The notes beneath the pieces are model-generated. The model was not told where the DNA came from. It made no database searches and worked only from the letters and a program-made list of their open reading frames with translations. The position numbers were made by a program, and so were the translations under genes. This document shows positions 28,402 through 41,056 of a DNA stretch of 64,000 bases, piece after piece (positions within the stretch are counted from its first letter, which is position 1; every line of letters begins with the position of its first letter). Source of the stretch: Gorsachius magnificus (Eukaryota; Chordata; Aves; Pelecaniformes; Ardeidae); assembly GCA_034008185.1 (NCBI GenBank), contig CM067081.1, forward strand, positions 107,455,265 to 107,519,264. Direction: 5' to 3'.

Positions 28402-28415
28402 TTTTTTTTTTTTTT
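28402..28415. repeat. T14 homopolymer
   Basis: An uninterrupted T run is followed by CCTCACAGG. This resembles a polypyrimidine-AG on the plus strand, but no plus-strand gene is present. Confidence 0.75.
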
Positions 28416-28737
28416 CCTCACAGGACTAGAAGCAGCTTACCAATATAGAGAAGCCAGAACAAAATTTTCTCAAATATAACAAGTCAGTACTTAAAATCCG
28501 ATGCGGACTTCACTCAGAGACAAGCACACCACTGTTAGAGTAGAACCTGCCTGCAAGCACTGCCAACTAACATCCCCAGTGAGATATCGGAATACATAAA
28601 ATACTACATTTAAGACTATGCCACTCTTTCTTCAAAGCATGATTCTTAAATACATGCTTATACACCTAAGTAAAAAATGAAATACAAAGATGGAATTGCT
28701 GACTGCAAAAAATAACTCAAAAAAGTAGAAAGTAAAA

Positions 28738-28815
28738 TTGTATATACATAAATATAATATATAGTAATGTATGTATACACATATACACATGCATGAATAC
28801 ATCTACACATACATT
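28738..28815. repeat. Imperfect TA/TACA microsatellite
   Basis: About 80 nt of degenerate ATATAC, ATGTATG and ACACAT units. It is low-complexity intronic sequence. Confidence 0.75.
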
Positions 28816-31800
28816 TATTTAAGGCAAAGTGGTTTAAGAAGTTGGTTTGTAGAGTATTTCTCAAAGTCAGTGCAGGGTTCCATTGATAAACCCTTCAGAA
28901 AACCAGGAAAAATTTATGAAAAGGATTACAATTTCTGAGGAACTAATCACAAATTTGAGTGATTCAGTGAATAGAGACTGTGTTATAGGCCCAGGAACAG
29001 AAATTACAAAATCAAGTACATACATAGTTGGAGGCTGCCGAGACCAAGCATGTAAAAATCTAAAGGACTGTCTGTCTCACTCATACACCTCATGGATGCC
29101 AGACAGCAATATGCAGCCTCAGGCTCCTTCCTAGACCTAAGACTAGTAATGGAAGATCATCATATTGTGTTATTATAGAATTTAACTGCCAGTCAGGAGC
29201 TGGTACATGCTCACATTTACATAGCAAGCAGAGGTTGTGGACTCGGTGCCCACAGCAGTTCTGTAAAGTTTCATGTAAGTAGAGTACTGGCTTCCAGGCC
29301 CTGCCTTCAGGGATTACTACTTCTGCCTTATATCCAATGGCTCTTGAACGCATAAGCGAGCTCCTTCTTCAGGAAACAGAACCAAAGTTTTATTTCTTGT
29401 GGCAACTCCCATTCCCTGGTAAACACCCATAAAAGCATAATAAATGTATCTTTGCCTCCATCTCTCCCCAGTTCTCTGATTAATTACATTAGCTTGCATG
29501 CATTTTCCCCTGAATAATATGTTAGGTATAGTTAACCATCGTGATACTTAGGGGATCCCAACATTGTCTTGGGATAAGTAATATCTGTGAGACTGCATAC
29601 ATAGGATCTACAGATATCTTGGGTTTTAATTACATTTAGACCAAGACAGAAACACTCAGTTCAGCTGAAGTGCCATAGATCTGGACACATACAGATGAAA
29701 ACCTTCAGGAGTCTTAGAAACTTTTCTAACAATTATATGAATAATCAGGAAGGGAATCTCAGTCATCAGAAGCAGCTAAGTGAGCACAGGGTAGGTGATG
29801 CAGATTTCATTCAAAAGTCTGCCAAATTTCATTCTTGTTGCCTGTGTCCTTCTGTGGACCTAGCTGGAGATGCCTGGCTGCAAACAGCTAAGCCTCAAAG
29901 CAGACAAACAATGCATCATTGGACTTGACTAACTGGTAACAGAAAGAATTATTCTGCTCAAAGTTAAGCATTTCATAACCATTATCTATCAAGTTTTAAA
30001 AGAGTAGGTTCATACTTTTGCAATAATATTTTATATATATATATGTTATATTGCAATAATAATATTATTCATTTCAAAACAAGATAACTCCTGAAGGTGA
30101 ACTTTAATGTTCCACTGACTGTAAGTGTCTTTTGACATACTTTTAAAAATCGCCTACAGAATGTTCTTGTGATGGGAATTTCACACTCTTTTCAGGCTTT
30201 TCAAAAACAGTTGTCAAGGAAACTAATTAGTTCCACAATCATAATTGCAGTAATGATTCATATAAAGAAGACCTGATGTTAAATAGTGTAACAGACTTCT
30301 TACAAATACTTAGAGGTTATAGGAGAGCACTGAAAGGAAAAAGCCCCTAAATACCTATAAAACCATGTTCAGAGAAAAATATCTATTGATCTTATTGATT
30401 AACTAAATTAACTAAGCTGCTTTCTACTTGAATGTCTAGAGACCATCTACATTACCGTTTACACCGGCATATCATGTTTTTCTCAGTTACAGCAGCTGTG
30501 GCAATAATATAGAATACTTTAAATAATTAAAACAGGTTAATGTTAGATTGCATTGCAAAAAAAGTAAGATTTTTGTTTCAAATATACAAAACTGAAAAAT
30601 GTTGTATCCCTTCAATTTACCTAAATAGGGGGTTATTTATTTTTCTGCTTGATAAATATTTTTATTTCCTTGGAACTATAAGCTTTCCTACTTTTCTTTT
30701 TCCCTTTTCATTTTTGATCATGTAGTGAAATTTTATTTCTGAATGATGGCAAACACAAGGCACTATCTGTTTAAAAACAAGTACACAGAGCCTACTGAGG
30801 CCCTGATTTTCAGTCAAGATGCAAATCAATTCTCATTACTGCAATTCAAGTGCATAAACCATATATTGGTACTAGAACTGGATCTGAACCTATTCATGAA
30901 TTACAAAGGCCTATTCCTTTCTATAAATGCAAGTAACAATACTTCCAATAGCAACAAATTCCTAAGGAATATTAAAAAATATTGCAGAATTCTTGAGATA
31001 AATTCTCTGAAAATATATTTGAAGAAAGCTTGCAATAGAAAGAAAAAAAAATTAGCCAGCTATTTCAAACTTTTTCACTGACACCATAGTCTATGACTCA
31101 TTCAAACCCCTTGCCACTTCAGTAAGATCAATGGTAGTCAGATGCTCAGATTGAAACACAGGTATTAATATAGTTTACATTTAATATATTGGCCATTATA
31201 TTTATTTGGCAAGATTTTAATTTGATTCTAGTACTCTAATAGTTTAATATATGGCATACAGAAAATACTGTGTTAGAGGATTTAGCACCTGATTTTAAAA
31301 TGGTAATAATGACACTGATCTAATTTGGAATTTATTATTAAAGATATCACCTCATAATTTAGATTAAAAATTTGAAATCTCTTTGTCATAACATTTGCTT
31401 TATAAAAATTAGAATTACCCATATCAGAAATTACCATCATATTTTAGCTTTATTCTGAATGAAACAATTTTCATTGTTGCACCAAAATATAACTTTATGT
31501 TGGGAAGCATTAAAACTTGTTAAATTAGTCACTGAAACACACTCACCATGCAGTTTTCCTTAAAAAAATTACAAACTTTCCAATTTACACACTTAAAAAT
31601 ATGAACAACATATCTATAGGTTTCAAAGCTTGTAAATAGGCCTAATAGAAGGCTGTATGCTCACCATGTAAGGTGAATCAGTAAGACAGTATCTAAACAA
31701 GACTATTTGAAGTCTTAACCTCATCAGACACTAAAATAAACACCTTTATTACATGTGTATCTTGAAGCACATGTAGAGATATTTTGAGTTGGACTGAAAT

Positions 31801-32099
31801 CAAGAATTCTGTTAACTAAGTTGCTTACAACAGACAAATAGGCAGTACAAGACAACTTAAAAATATATGGGTTGAAGATTCAACGTTTTTTCTGTACTTA
31901 CAAATTACTTTATTACTAAGATCAAAGCAGGAAACAGGGTCCCATTTAAGGGTTTTGAATCGAATATTTGCTGATAATAAAGTATGCAGTCTCAGGCTTT
32001 GTCAGTCAAAGACTTCAGTTACCTTATGTTCGACTATACACATTAGTGTACTATGAGTAGCAAATAAGTCATAGAGAAAACACTCTACAATTAACTTAC

Positions 32100-32280
32100 C
32101 TGTAATAATGTTGGGCTTTGGTGGCATGCTGAATTCATACAATGTTGGTTCCGAATAACCCAGTCTGTTGGCAGCTGTAATTTGTACTTCATAACCCATG
32201 GTCCACTGAAGATGCTCTAAGATGATGTGGTCTCTATTACCCTGCACTTTTTTCTCTAGCCACTGGTCTTCTTTATCTTT
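32100..32280 (-). CDS. NCAM2: NCAM2 exon: C-terminal half of fibronectin III domain 2 and stalk
   Basis: This 181-nt exon starts in phase 0 after the acceptor TTTACAG and leaves one base before the donor GTAAGT (32099-32094). It encodes [40 protein letters not shown] and [20 protein letters not shown]. The Y-E-V-Q-I-x-A-x-N-x-x-G-Y-S-E-P motif is the classic F-G region of FN3 domains. The stretch after it (MPPKPNIIT) is the short stalk that leads directly to the membrane helix in the next exon. The last base G joins AC of the 8368-8572 exon to give Asp. Reading through the donor adds a 32-residue tail and then stops at 32002. Confidence 0.96.
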
Positions 32281-33439
32281 CTGTAAAGATATAAATACTG
32301 GTTTAAATTCTCAAAACTTCTTGTATTATTTGTCTAAACTATGTGTCTGTGTGATGCACAAAAAATATGGACTTTCATTTACAGATGTTACAAACATTCA
32401 AATATCCTAATTTTGGAGTTCTGAGTACTCAGGCCTTTTGTAATTCTGATCACTCCTAATCATGTTTCCACAATGTGGATTTAGGGATTTTGCAGGCAAT
32501 CACTTTTAACCTTTTGGTTTCAATTTATACTTTGCTCAAATACCGATGTTTCTCTTAGGGAACAGCAGGATAATTATTTGCGAATGCTTCTAAGAATAAA
32601 TTCTGCACAAGTTTTGGGGTTTTTTTTATATAGATGTTTCAATTACATTTTGATCAATGTTCTTTAAAAGAAACTTGCCATTAAACCCAAACTTGAGTTG
32701 TACATGAATGGAACCTGTGCTTGTATCACACATTAGTTATATAATGAAAAAGTACACTAGCTGTAGCGATATGTGGTACTATAGTAACAGTTTTCAAACC
32801 AGGTTGTATGCAATAATATAAACACCACTGAGAAAGTATGCAGTCCTATGTCTACAATGGTGAGAGGATACATATAAATAACTAAGATGGTGTTCTGGAG
32901 AACAGGAGGGTTCACATAATTCAGATAACTGTCTAAGGCATCTATGCAAAGGGTACAAATGAGGACTTCAGCTGCAATCTTAATTCTGGCATTTCATAGA
33001 TTTGGGGTGCTTGACCTTGCAATTGCTCCTTTTAGTGCATAATAGATTTAATTATTCTTTATACAAATAAGAATTAAAAAATAACTAAGGATAAAACAAT
33101 ATATACTGCCAAACACAAAAGCCATCTTGTTCAATGGAGTATCAATAACAGCCAGTAACAATCCATGCAGTCCTATTACTGTATTGGGTTTCTGTGGCAA
33201 GGTCTCGGTAGTGGGGGGGCTACAGGGGTGGCTTCTGTGAGAAGCTGCCAGAAGTTTTCCCTGTGTCCGCCGCTGGCCAAGGCCAAGCCAATCAGCAACA
33301 GTGGAAGTGCCTCTGTGATAACATGTTTAAGAAGGAAAAAAAACCGGCTGCGTCTCAGTAGCCGGAGAGAGAAGAGAAGTGAGAGAATGCAAGAGAAAAC
33401 AGCCCTGCAGACACCAAGGTCAGTGAAGAAGGAGGGGGA

Positions 33440-33880
33440 GGAGGTGCTCCAGGCGCTGGAGCAGAGATTCCCCTGCAGCCCCTGGAAGACCATGGTGAGG
33501 CAGGCTGTCCCCCTGCAGTCCGTGGAGCAGATCTCCACCTGTAGCCCGTGAAGGACCCCATGCCGGAGCAGGTGGATGCCCGAAGGGAGGAGGCTGTGAC
33601 CCTGTGGGAAGCCTGCACCAGATCAGGTTCCTGGCAAGCCATTGCGGACCCGTGGGGGGAGGAGCCCACGCCAAAGCAGGTTTGCCGGCAGAACTTGTGA
33701 CCCCATGGGGGACCCAATGCTGGAGCAGTCTGCTCCTGAGGGACTGCACCCCGTGGAAATTATGGACCCACGCTGGAGCAGTTCGTGGAGAACTGTAGCC
33801 CGTGGGAAGGACTCACATTGGAGAAGTTCGTGGAGGACTGTCTCCCGTGAGAGGGACCCCATGCTGGAGCAGGGGAAGAG
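33440..33880 (+). repeat. Imperfect internal minisatellite within the LTR
   Basis: Phrases such as ACGCTGGAGCAGTTCGTGGA, ACATTGGAGAAGTTCGTGGA and CATGCTGGAGCAGGGG recur, with unit lengths of roughly 50-60 nt and much divergence. The array lies in the 5' to middle part of the LTR. Confidence 0.75.
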
Positions 33881-34072
33881 TCCTCTCCCTAGGAAGAAAA
33901 AGCGGCAGAGACGATGTGTGATGAACTGACCCCAAATCCCATTCCCGTCCCCCTGCGCCACTGGGGGGAGTAGGTAGAGAAACTGGGAGAGCCCAGAGAA
34001 GAAGGGAGGGGTGGGGGGAAGGTTTTTAAGATCTAGTAGTTTTTCTCCTCTCCTCCTCTGATTTTGATTGAT

Positions 34073-34078
34073 AATAAA
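34073..34078 (+). promoter_or_regulatory. Polyadenylation signal AATAAA of the LTR
   Basis: A canonical hexamer sits about 180 nt before the LTR end, in an AT-rich pocket after a long GC-rich body. That position fits the end of the R region. It gives the element's orientation as plus. Confidence 0.65.
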
Positions 34079-37000
34079 TTAATTATTTTCAAGTTGAGTC
34101 TGTTTTGCCCGTGATAGTAACTGATAAAATGATCTCTCCCTGTCCTTATCTTGACCCATGAGCCTTTTGATTTACTTTTTCTCTCCTCTGTCCGGTTAGA
34201 GGGGAGTGACAGAGCAGCTTTGGTGGGCCCCTGGCGTCCAGCCAGGGTCAAACCACCACACTTACTAAACACTGATGTACAATGCAGCGACAAAAACTAT
34301 GGCTGAGAGCAAAATCCTGTCCATCCAACACATACAGCAACACAGACCCAATAAGTGGATATAAACTTTTGGGGAAAAAAAACCCTTCAAATACAGGGAA
34401 GTATAACTTTTTGCTGCAGACTATGACACTTCTCAGAAGCTTATATTTCTACTATGCTTCTCAGCAGCTTATATTTAGGGTCTTTGCTGAAGCATCTTGC
34501 TCTTGACTGATACGAGTGTCGGAGAAAATAACACCTAAATTAGACAGTTCAGAGCCCAATCATGCTCCTTATGCCTGGGTTTTTTTTTGTCCCCAGTCTT
34601 CAGAAAATACAGAGTGACACACTAAACTCCCTTATGGGCACTGCTGAAATAACTTATTTGCTATCAGCACTGAGTGTGATGGTTTTTCCATACTGAGTTC
34701 ACCTTTTCTTAAATTCTTTCTTGCTTCTTCTGCACTGGCATTGGTACTGACACATGATAGCCCTGGGAATGATTAAAATACAGTAAAATATCTTTTCAGA
34801 AACATTTGCAGCAAGGTGAAAGTGCCTACTTGGTGCAGCAGAAGACCAATGAAAAACATCAGGACGGTAGTCATGTTACACATCACGAAAACCCCTAAAT
34901 ACATGGCAATAAAAAGAGTTTACTCATCATACAGTGAAACTGGTGGTTTTTGCCAAGCTTAATCTCCCATATCCTCATGGATAATTTCTGTTGCAATCAC
35001 CTGATATGCCACAGAGTGAATCCACCTATATATACATTCCACTGAGTTAACCCACTTATATTATCACTATATCAAACTACTTTTACAAAATATATTTTTG
35101 TTTAGCACTGTTAAAATAAAAGGAATTAATGCTGATTGCAATATGGATATGCAAATACTACTTACTAATATTAGGAATAGTAATGTTACATAGCACCATA
35201 TTTTAATGGCTGTTTTAATTGTTCAGGTTTGTGAGGAGTTAGAAAAAAAAAATATACCTAGACTCCAAAGAATATTGACATGAGAGAAATCAGAAGATCC
35301 ATACATGATCTTGGTGAGTGCTCTTACAAATGTCTGAATATACTGGTAAATTCCAATGAGGTTCAGAATCACAGAAAGACAAAAAATATACTGAATTGGA
35401 AAATAAAGATTCAGGCTAATATGGTTCCTGCAGGTGGAAAAGACAGCATTGCAAACAGATATATGACTATATTTTGAAAATAAGCAGTAGAATTATATGT
35501 GATGAATAGAATGAGCTTAAGATTTGGAAGGGAAACAACAGATTTCTGTATGAGGCTGCTTGTCTGCAGACATAAGAACAAGCGAAAAAACAGTTGTTTC
35601 ACAGTTTGTTCAGGTGAAGAATAATGAAAAAGCTGAAATATAACAGGATATCTGTGTGCTATGCCAGAGAAGTGGCACCCTAAGTTTAGTTGAAAGTGAA
35701 GGTAACTGGGTGGATTGAGTTAAATGAAACAAAGTCCAAACCCTGAGCTCAAAGGCAATGAGAAGTTTTATGAAGAGTGACAAACACAAGTTAGGAGGAA
35801 GAAGAATAATGAAAGTAACTGTAAAGCAAGTTGTCTTCTTCTAAAGATAAACAGATGAACCCTTCCAGCATGCAATCTGGTTTTGGCATCTTAAAGAAAA
35901 AAAAAAAAAGAAAAGAACTGCAATGTCATTCATTATAGCTGTTATTTCATATGCGTTTTCAAGTACTTTTTAACAAGCAGAGCTCAGTAATGTGTCCAGA
36001 TTTATTTTACTATTAGAGCAGAAATGGAAAGAGAGGGTTGAGAACACAAAACAAGAGTCTGTCAGTTAAATCTTCCTACAAATCTCCATTCATGCTAAGA
36101 CCCTTTAATTGGAAGCTTAAGGAGTAGAAAACAGAACTGCAAAAGAACACTTAATACATTATTAGGCTGTTCTATTATTACTATTACTTAAAGTTTATAG
36201 AAAGCTCTACATATATGCAGTGTTCTACACAAACGAAAGAAACTTCTAACAAAATCACAAACTACAGTCTAAGTTGAGGGGTGAGTTAATATAAATGTCT
36301 TCAATAATAATTTACTATTAGCAGTTATATCATTAATATCTACCAACAAATGCACATTTTCAGAAACTGTAATCAGATCTGCAACCTCAGAGATTAAATT
36401 TTTCTTTTATTTGCATTTCATTTTGTTTCATAAAATGCAGAAATACTCCATTACAGAAGGTCACTGATGCTGTGAGACTAACCAATGACTGGCAATTATT
36501 TCTTAATTGCATGTATATTGGCTTTAAATATAAGCATCAGTCAAATTTGTCCAGAAGTGTCTAGGAGCAAGATTTGTAAGACAGCTGCAAGCAACCTAAG
36601 CACCTAAATACCCTGACAAAAAAAGGTAAACAAAGCAGTGTGAAACTCCAGTCTACAATGACTTGGCTTCTTCTTAAAACTGAGGGCACATGTGACAAGA
36701 GTGGACGTAAAGCCGATCCACTGTTTAGGTACCTAACTATTTACTAGTCTAGAAAATAACATCTCTCTAATGGTCAGTTTACATTGTACCCAAAATCACA
36801 TTCTCTGGGAACCCCCACCAACCCTTTCCCTTATTCTACATCCTCCCTAAATTGCTGCACTGAAAGTTCCTCTGAGACAGACTTGTTATTATGGTGGTCC
36901 CTGTGATAAAAAATAGGTAGGAGATACCACACTATTTTGAAAGCTGGCAGGAAAAAATATCAATAAATCCTCATGGAAGACAATCCGATACTTTAAGGCA

Positions 37001-40000
37001 GTGACTTCACAAGAATTCATTACATTAGGACGGTGCTTTGTAGGTCTGGGTAATACAGGACAAATATTGAACAAAGCACAAAATGGCAGATAACGTGCAA
37101 AAAAAAAAAGCATAGAAAGTCGAAGGATCTGGCAGGTAAAGTGGAATGTAGAGATGCAAAAACATTTAACTGTTTTATGGTAGGTATCTCAGAGTGAAAG
37201 TAAATGAGAAATTACCTCTTTTTAAGTTATTTGTATTTACAGGGGTTTGTTCTAGAACCTATCACAAAGCAACAAAATGAACACAGTCCTCCATCAACAC
37301 AAGCAAACAAGAGTGAAGTACATAGCCTATCATTCAAACACTTGTCACTGCCAAACTTCAGAGCTTTAATAGTAACAATATCACAGGTCAACATGTTGAA
37401 TATCTTTTAGGCCTGCAAAAACTAATTGCTCCTTTAACATGCCCCTCAGATATTATTATGGATGTAAAAGGAAAAAATAAATTAAATGCTGTTATTGTTA
37501 TTCAAAATAAGATTTTAATATTTCGATGCTTCTATCTATAAGTTTATAGCCATAAAAGATGGTTATTTTTATTATTTCTAATTCCAAATTTTTACTGAAA
37601 CTTGGAAAAACAAAAACAACCCCCTCCCTATTTTTTTTCTAGCTTACTGTTGGTATTCTGTGACCTGAAAGTACGGAAACAGAAGTCCCTTTTCCAATCA
37701 CTAAGAAGCCTATTTCAATACTTGCTTTTTAAGCATTATGAAGCAATCAGGATATGGTACCAAAATCATAACTGAAGGCTGGGAACAAATCCCTTCAGGA
37801 AAATAGACTGATAGGTATTTGCAGGGAACAGCGGGCAGCATTACGCACCAAGCACAAATTCACAATTGCAACATGCGCAGCTACAGAATATCCATCGCAG
37901 TCAAAATGCACTTGAGCAGTAAGCACAAACTTTCGCTTGTGACTATGTGAGTCATGTAAGTGATTTATTCCTGTATAGTTATCACACATTATTGGCATGT
38001 TGTTTCTGGTGCTAAGCTTAACCTGTGTAATATATTCCAAAGGCTGCTTTGTAGCCTGCCTTTCTCTTGCAGGTCTGTGCCTGGTCACCCACCTGCCCTG
38101 AGCTGCTGTGGCAGTCTCTCCCCTGTATCCCAAGCATTCCTTTCTCCTGGCCTCCTTTATCTCCTCACCTTCCCCTCAGTCTGTACAATATCTTCAACCC
38201 TTCCCCCCAGCTTTTAGTTTATTGCTATAGTGCTTGGTAAATAACACAGAAGATAATAGCCATCTACAAATTCAGTACATATTTCCCCAGTAATTTGCAT
38301 GCATGAAGCTTAACATCCATTTTGCAAAACCAGCACATCACCATGTGCCCCAACCAAAGTTAACAGCGGCATAAGCAGGACCAACCAAAGGGGAGCTTGA
38401 GTCAGTCCCCACTAAAATTAGACAGTTACTATAAGAAATGTGGCTGCGGGAGTCACCTCCTACATCAGACGGGATGCTTGCCTAGGGAATCCCCATCACT
38501 GCTCCTCCCAGCTGGCTACTAGGGAACAGTTTTCCCTTCTCTTTCTCTCTCTCCTCCTATTCTTTCCTAAGTTAACTTTGAAGTCAGTGTATGGCATGAG
38601 CTTCAGACTCCATCAGTGAAGCTTTGTAAGACTGCCTTGACTTGCTTTGTGCAACAGCATGAATAAGCTTGAGGCTGCTACTTATAAAAATTGCGTAGTA
38701 CCTACTTCTCTGGAATACAGAATAAACCACGAATTTCTTATTATCTGATTACAGTTAGTAAGTCCTACCCATAATATGAATAAACTGATGTTAGGAAAGC
38801 AATATTTGACAGAATGAAACATGTGATTTCCAGAAAAAAAAGCTTACCAATTTCCCTAAACTGGGCTATAATATTGCTATAATATCTTAAAGGCTGTTCT
38901 TCTCCCAGTTTAAAAAAAAAAACAAACACCTAACTGTATAAAACTTAAATATGAAGGAACTGACTCTTAATAAGACATAAGTTGTTATGAAACACAAAGA
39001 AGCAGCAGCCACTTGTTATCTAATACGCTCTTTAAACATGCAAGCAAATACATTGGTCCAGGTGCTAACAATGAGGCTGGCAAGAGTTATAGGAAAGCTA
39101 ATTAAATATGACCAATGGGGAAGATAGAAGAGAAGCAGTCAATGGATAATTAAGAACTTTAAATAGCATCCATTCATTCTGATTAAAACACACAAAAAAA
39201 TTATTGTGCTTTTTTTGTTGTAGGAAGGCCTTTAATTTAGTCAAATTGCTTTTTCAATTGGAAGCTTAAGGAGATATGGATTTGAGGTCCAAGTAAAAGC
39301 TATCTTCTTCAGTAATCTATTAAGTTTCCAGTTACTGCTTAAACTGTACATTTATCTTTCAACAATACACATGAAAAGTGATCTTTTATACTATAATATT
39401 GTAAATTAGTCGAAACACTAGATCAAAATCAGGTTTCAAAAAATATTCAGGATAGATCCAAAATCATTTAGTTTGCTTAAATCACAGAAACAGATTAATT
39501 CCATATACTGCATTCATATATTACAACCAAATGGTTTATTTTCTTATCTTCTCAATTATAAATACTTAGAGGCCTTGTAATCTAACCGGGAAGATCAATC
39601 CCACAAAACCACATTGTATCTTGTATTGCAATTACTTTTCTTTATGCCAACTGCACTAACTGGACTGAAAGTCATTTAAGAAGGTCAGTTAAGATTTAGG
39701 GATCAGTGATATCAGAATAACTGCTGGTTATTCCCTCAGGCTGCTCTTAAAAGCTCTACCATTTTTTTCTCAATTGATTTGGAGCTACTGATCTTCTTTG
39801 GTTATATTTAGCTTAGGAAAATAGTTTTATGTGCCAGATTTAGCACTTGGATAATCCCAGAAATATCATCAAAAAGATACATTATAGGAAACATCAGGAA
39901 ATGTGACAAAAACTATTACAAAATAAGGAACTGGCTTTTCCTTTTTGGGAACACTAAAACAGGTTCTGCATTTCATTTCTCAAAGATTGCTTATTTCTGT

Positions 40001-40331
40001 TATATACAGCCCTCACTACTTTCTGTTTAACATGTCTAAATATGTGATGTTGCATTCCCAATCTCTTTTAGACTCTCAAAATAGACATGTAAATCTGCTG
40101 TTGCACTCTGATAATATGTCTTTTTACTGGGTTGAGTCAGATAAAAGTAGTATAATCTTCTTAAAAAGAACACAAACAAGTTATTAGAAAACGCACACTT
40201 CTGAAATAAATTCATTGGTTTTGCCAGCTGTATAGTTACTTCTGCAACCCAATCATTTCTAAACATAGTATATCAGGAAAGAAAGGATATTTTAGCTACT
40301 TGAATAATAATAAAAAAAACCCAAACAACAC

Positions 40332-40349
40332 TTTTTTTTTTTTTTTTTT
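40332..40349. repeat. T18 homopolymer
   Basis: An uninterrupted T run lies about 580 nt beyond the 40935-41056 exon donor in transcript order. In NCAM2 sense it reads as poly-A. Confidence 0.85.
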
Positions 40350-40934
40350 AATAGAGAAATAGATTACACATTGCAGAAAATCCTGTTCTCTAAACTTGCC
40401 AGATTTGGTGAGAATATAAAATCAGACTCTAGCTGGCAGAAGACCAATGAACTCTGCATGATGGCTGTTAAAGAGCTAATATGTACACCGAAACTCATGA
40501 AAGTCCTAACAATTTGTCAATTATTTGGCTTTTTTAAGATGACCCTTGGAATCTAGAAGGATAAAAAATATTAAACATGATCAGATAATTAACCTCATTT
40601 AAAATTAATATAGAGCACTGGAATATAGCTTTCTATCTCTAGGATGCTATCTATCTACAGATGCCTTTTTAACAGGTTAATAATTTGCTGTTCAAACAAC
40701 TCTTAATTATGTAACTTTAATGTCTGCTAATTTGCTGCACTTTTGAAAGCTGAACATGAATGTTCCTCATTTACCAGGTAAGAAAGCAGAGAATATAGCT
40801 TTCTCGTTAGAATGAACTTTCAGTTACATGCAAACCATTTTGTTAAATTTCAAATCACATCAACAGTCTTCTCTACATTAAAAGCAGATATTACTAAACA
40901 AAACCCACCTATTTTGATTAACTGAAATACTTAC

Positions 40935-41056
40935 ACTTCTGTATTTGACAATATATTCCAAAATGGGAGCACCTCCATCATCTTGTTTAGTTATGCTAAG
41001 TTTAAAACTCTTGCCACTTCCTGGTTGTCCATGAATTGAAGGGGGGCTTGGCTCCC
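40935..41056 (-). CDS. NCAM2: NCAM2 exon: N-terminal half of fibronectin III domain 2
   Basis: This 122-nt exon is bounded by an acceptor (TTGTTTAG, just above 41056) and a donor (GTAAGT, 40934-40929). It starts with two bases completing a split Arg codon and ends in phase 0. It encodes [20 protein letters not shown] followed by [20 protein letters not shown]. The Pro-rich opening is the interdomain linker. The D-D-G-G-A-P-I-x-x-Y-x-V-x-Y run is the B-C loop and C strand of an FN3 fold. It continues in register into the 32100-32280 exon (YRS then KDKEDQW). This membrane-proximal domain of the NCAM ectodomain lies just outside the plasma membrane. Confidence 0.95.

Larger units (their letters stand above)
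8573..32099 (-). other. Large NCAM2 intron between FN3-2 and the membrane exon
   Basis: This 23,527-nt intron has GT/AG ends. Recognised content is the CR1 pieces at 12556-12631, 20167-20256 and 25811-26765, homopolymer runs (A-rich 11758-11790, A16 at 13168-13183, T14 at 28402-28415), a 14-bp hairpin at 15589-15629, and simple-sequence patches near 27470-27503 and 28738-28815. In NCAM family genes a GPI-anchor exon can lie in this interval; I searched for a short frame ending in a hydrophobic stretch on the minus strand and could not identify one. A GC-richer patch at about 14320-14730 is unexplained. Confidence 0.85.
33180..34260 (+). mobile_element. Solo LTR of an avian endogenous retrovirus (about 1.08 kb)
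   Basis: The element opens TGTATTGGG and closes CAAACCACCACA, with the TG...CA termini of retroviral LTRs. Flanking pentamers are ATTAC (33175-33179) and CTTAC (34261-34265), a 5-bp target duplication with one mismatch. The body is GC-rich, unlike the AT-rich intron. It contains an imperfect minisatellite built around CTGGAGCAG and CCCGTGG phrases (about 33440-33880), then AATAAA at 34073-34078. I recognise the wording as a widespread bird LTR but cannot name the family or class with certainty. No gag, pol or env sequence lies beside it, so it is a solo LTR. It is antisense to NCAM2. Open frames inside it are by-products of its base composition. Confidence 0.88.
32281..40934 (-). other. NCAM2 intron inside FN3-2
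   Basis: This 8654-nt intron has GT/AG ends. It is dominated by the solo LTR at 33180-34260. It also holds a T18 run at 40332-40349, a pyrimidine-rich and GC-richer block at about 38040-38735 with no recognised origin, and an 18-mer that occurs at both 36107-36124 and 39256-39273. No other gene is visible. Confidence 0.85.

Noticed and set aside
32002..32247. 81-codon minus-strand frame taken as a free gene
   Set aside because: It is the NCAM2 FN3-2 exon plus intron read-through. The start Met is internal to the domain (QWTMGYEV or upstream context), and the spliced exon ends at 32100.
33165..33961. Several 95-128 codon frames on both strands
   Set aside because: All lie inside the GC-rich LTR, where stops are rare in every frame. 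They are not genes.
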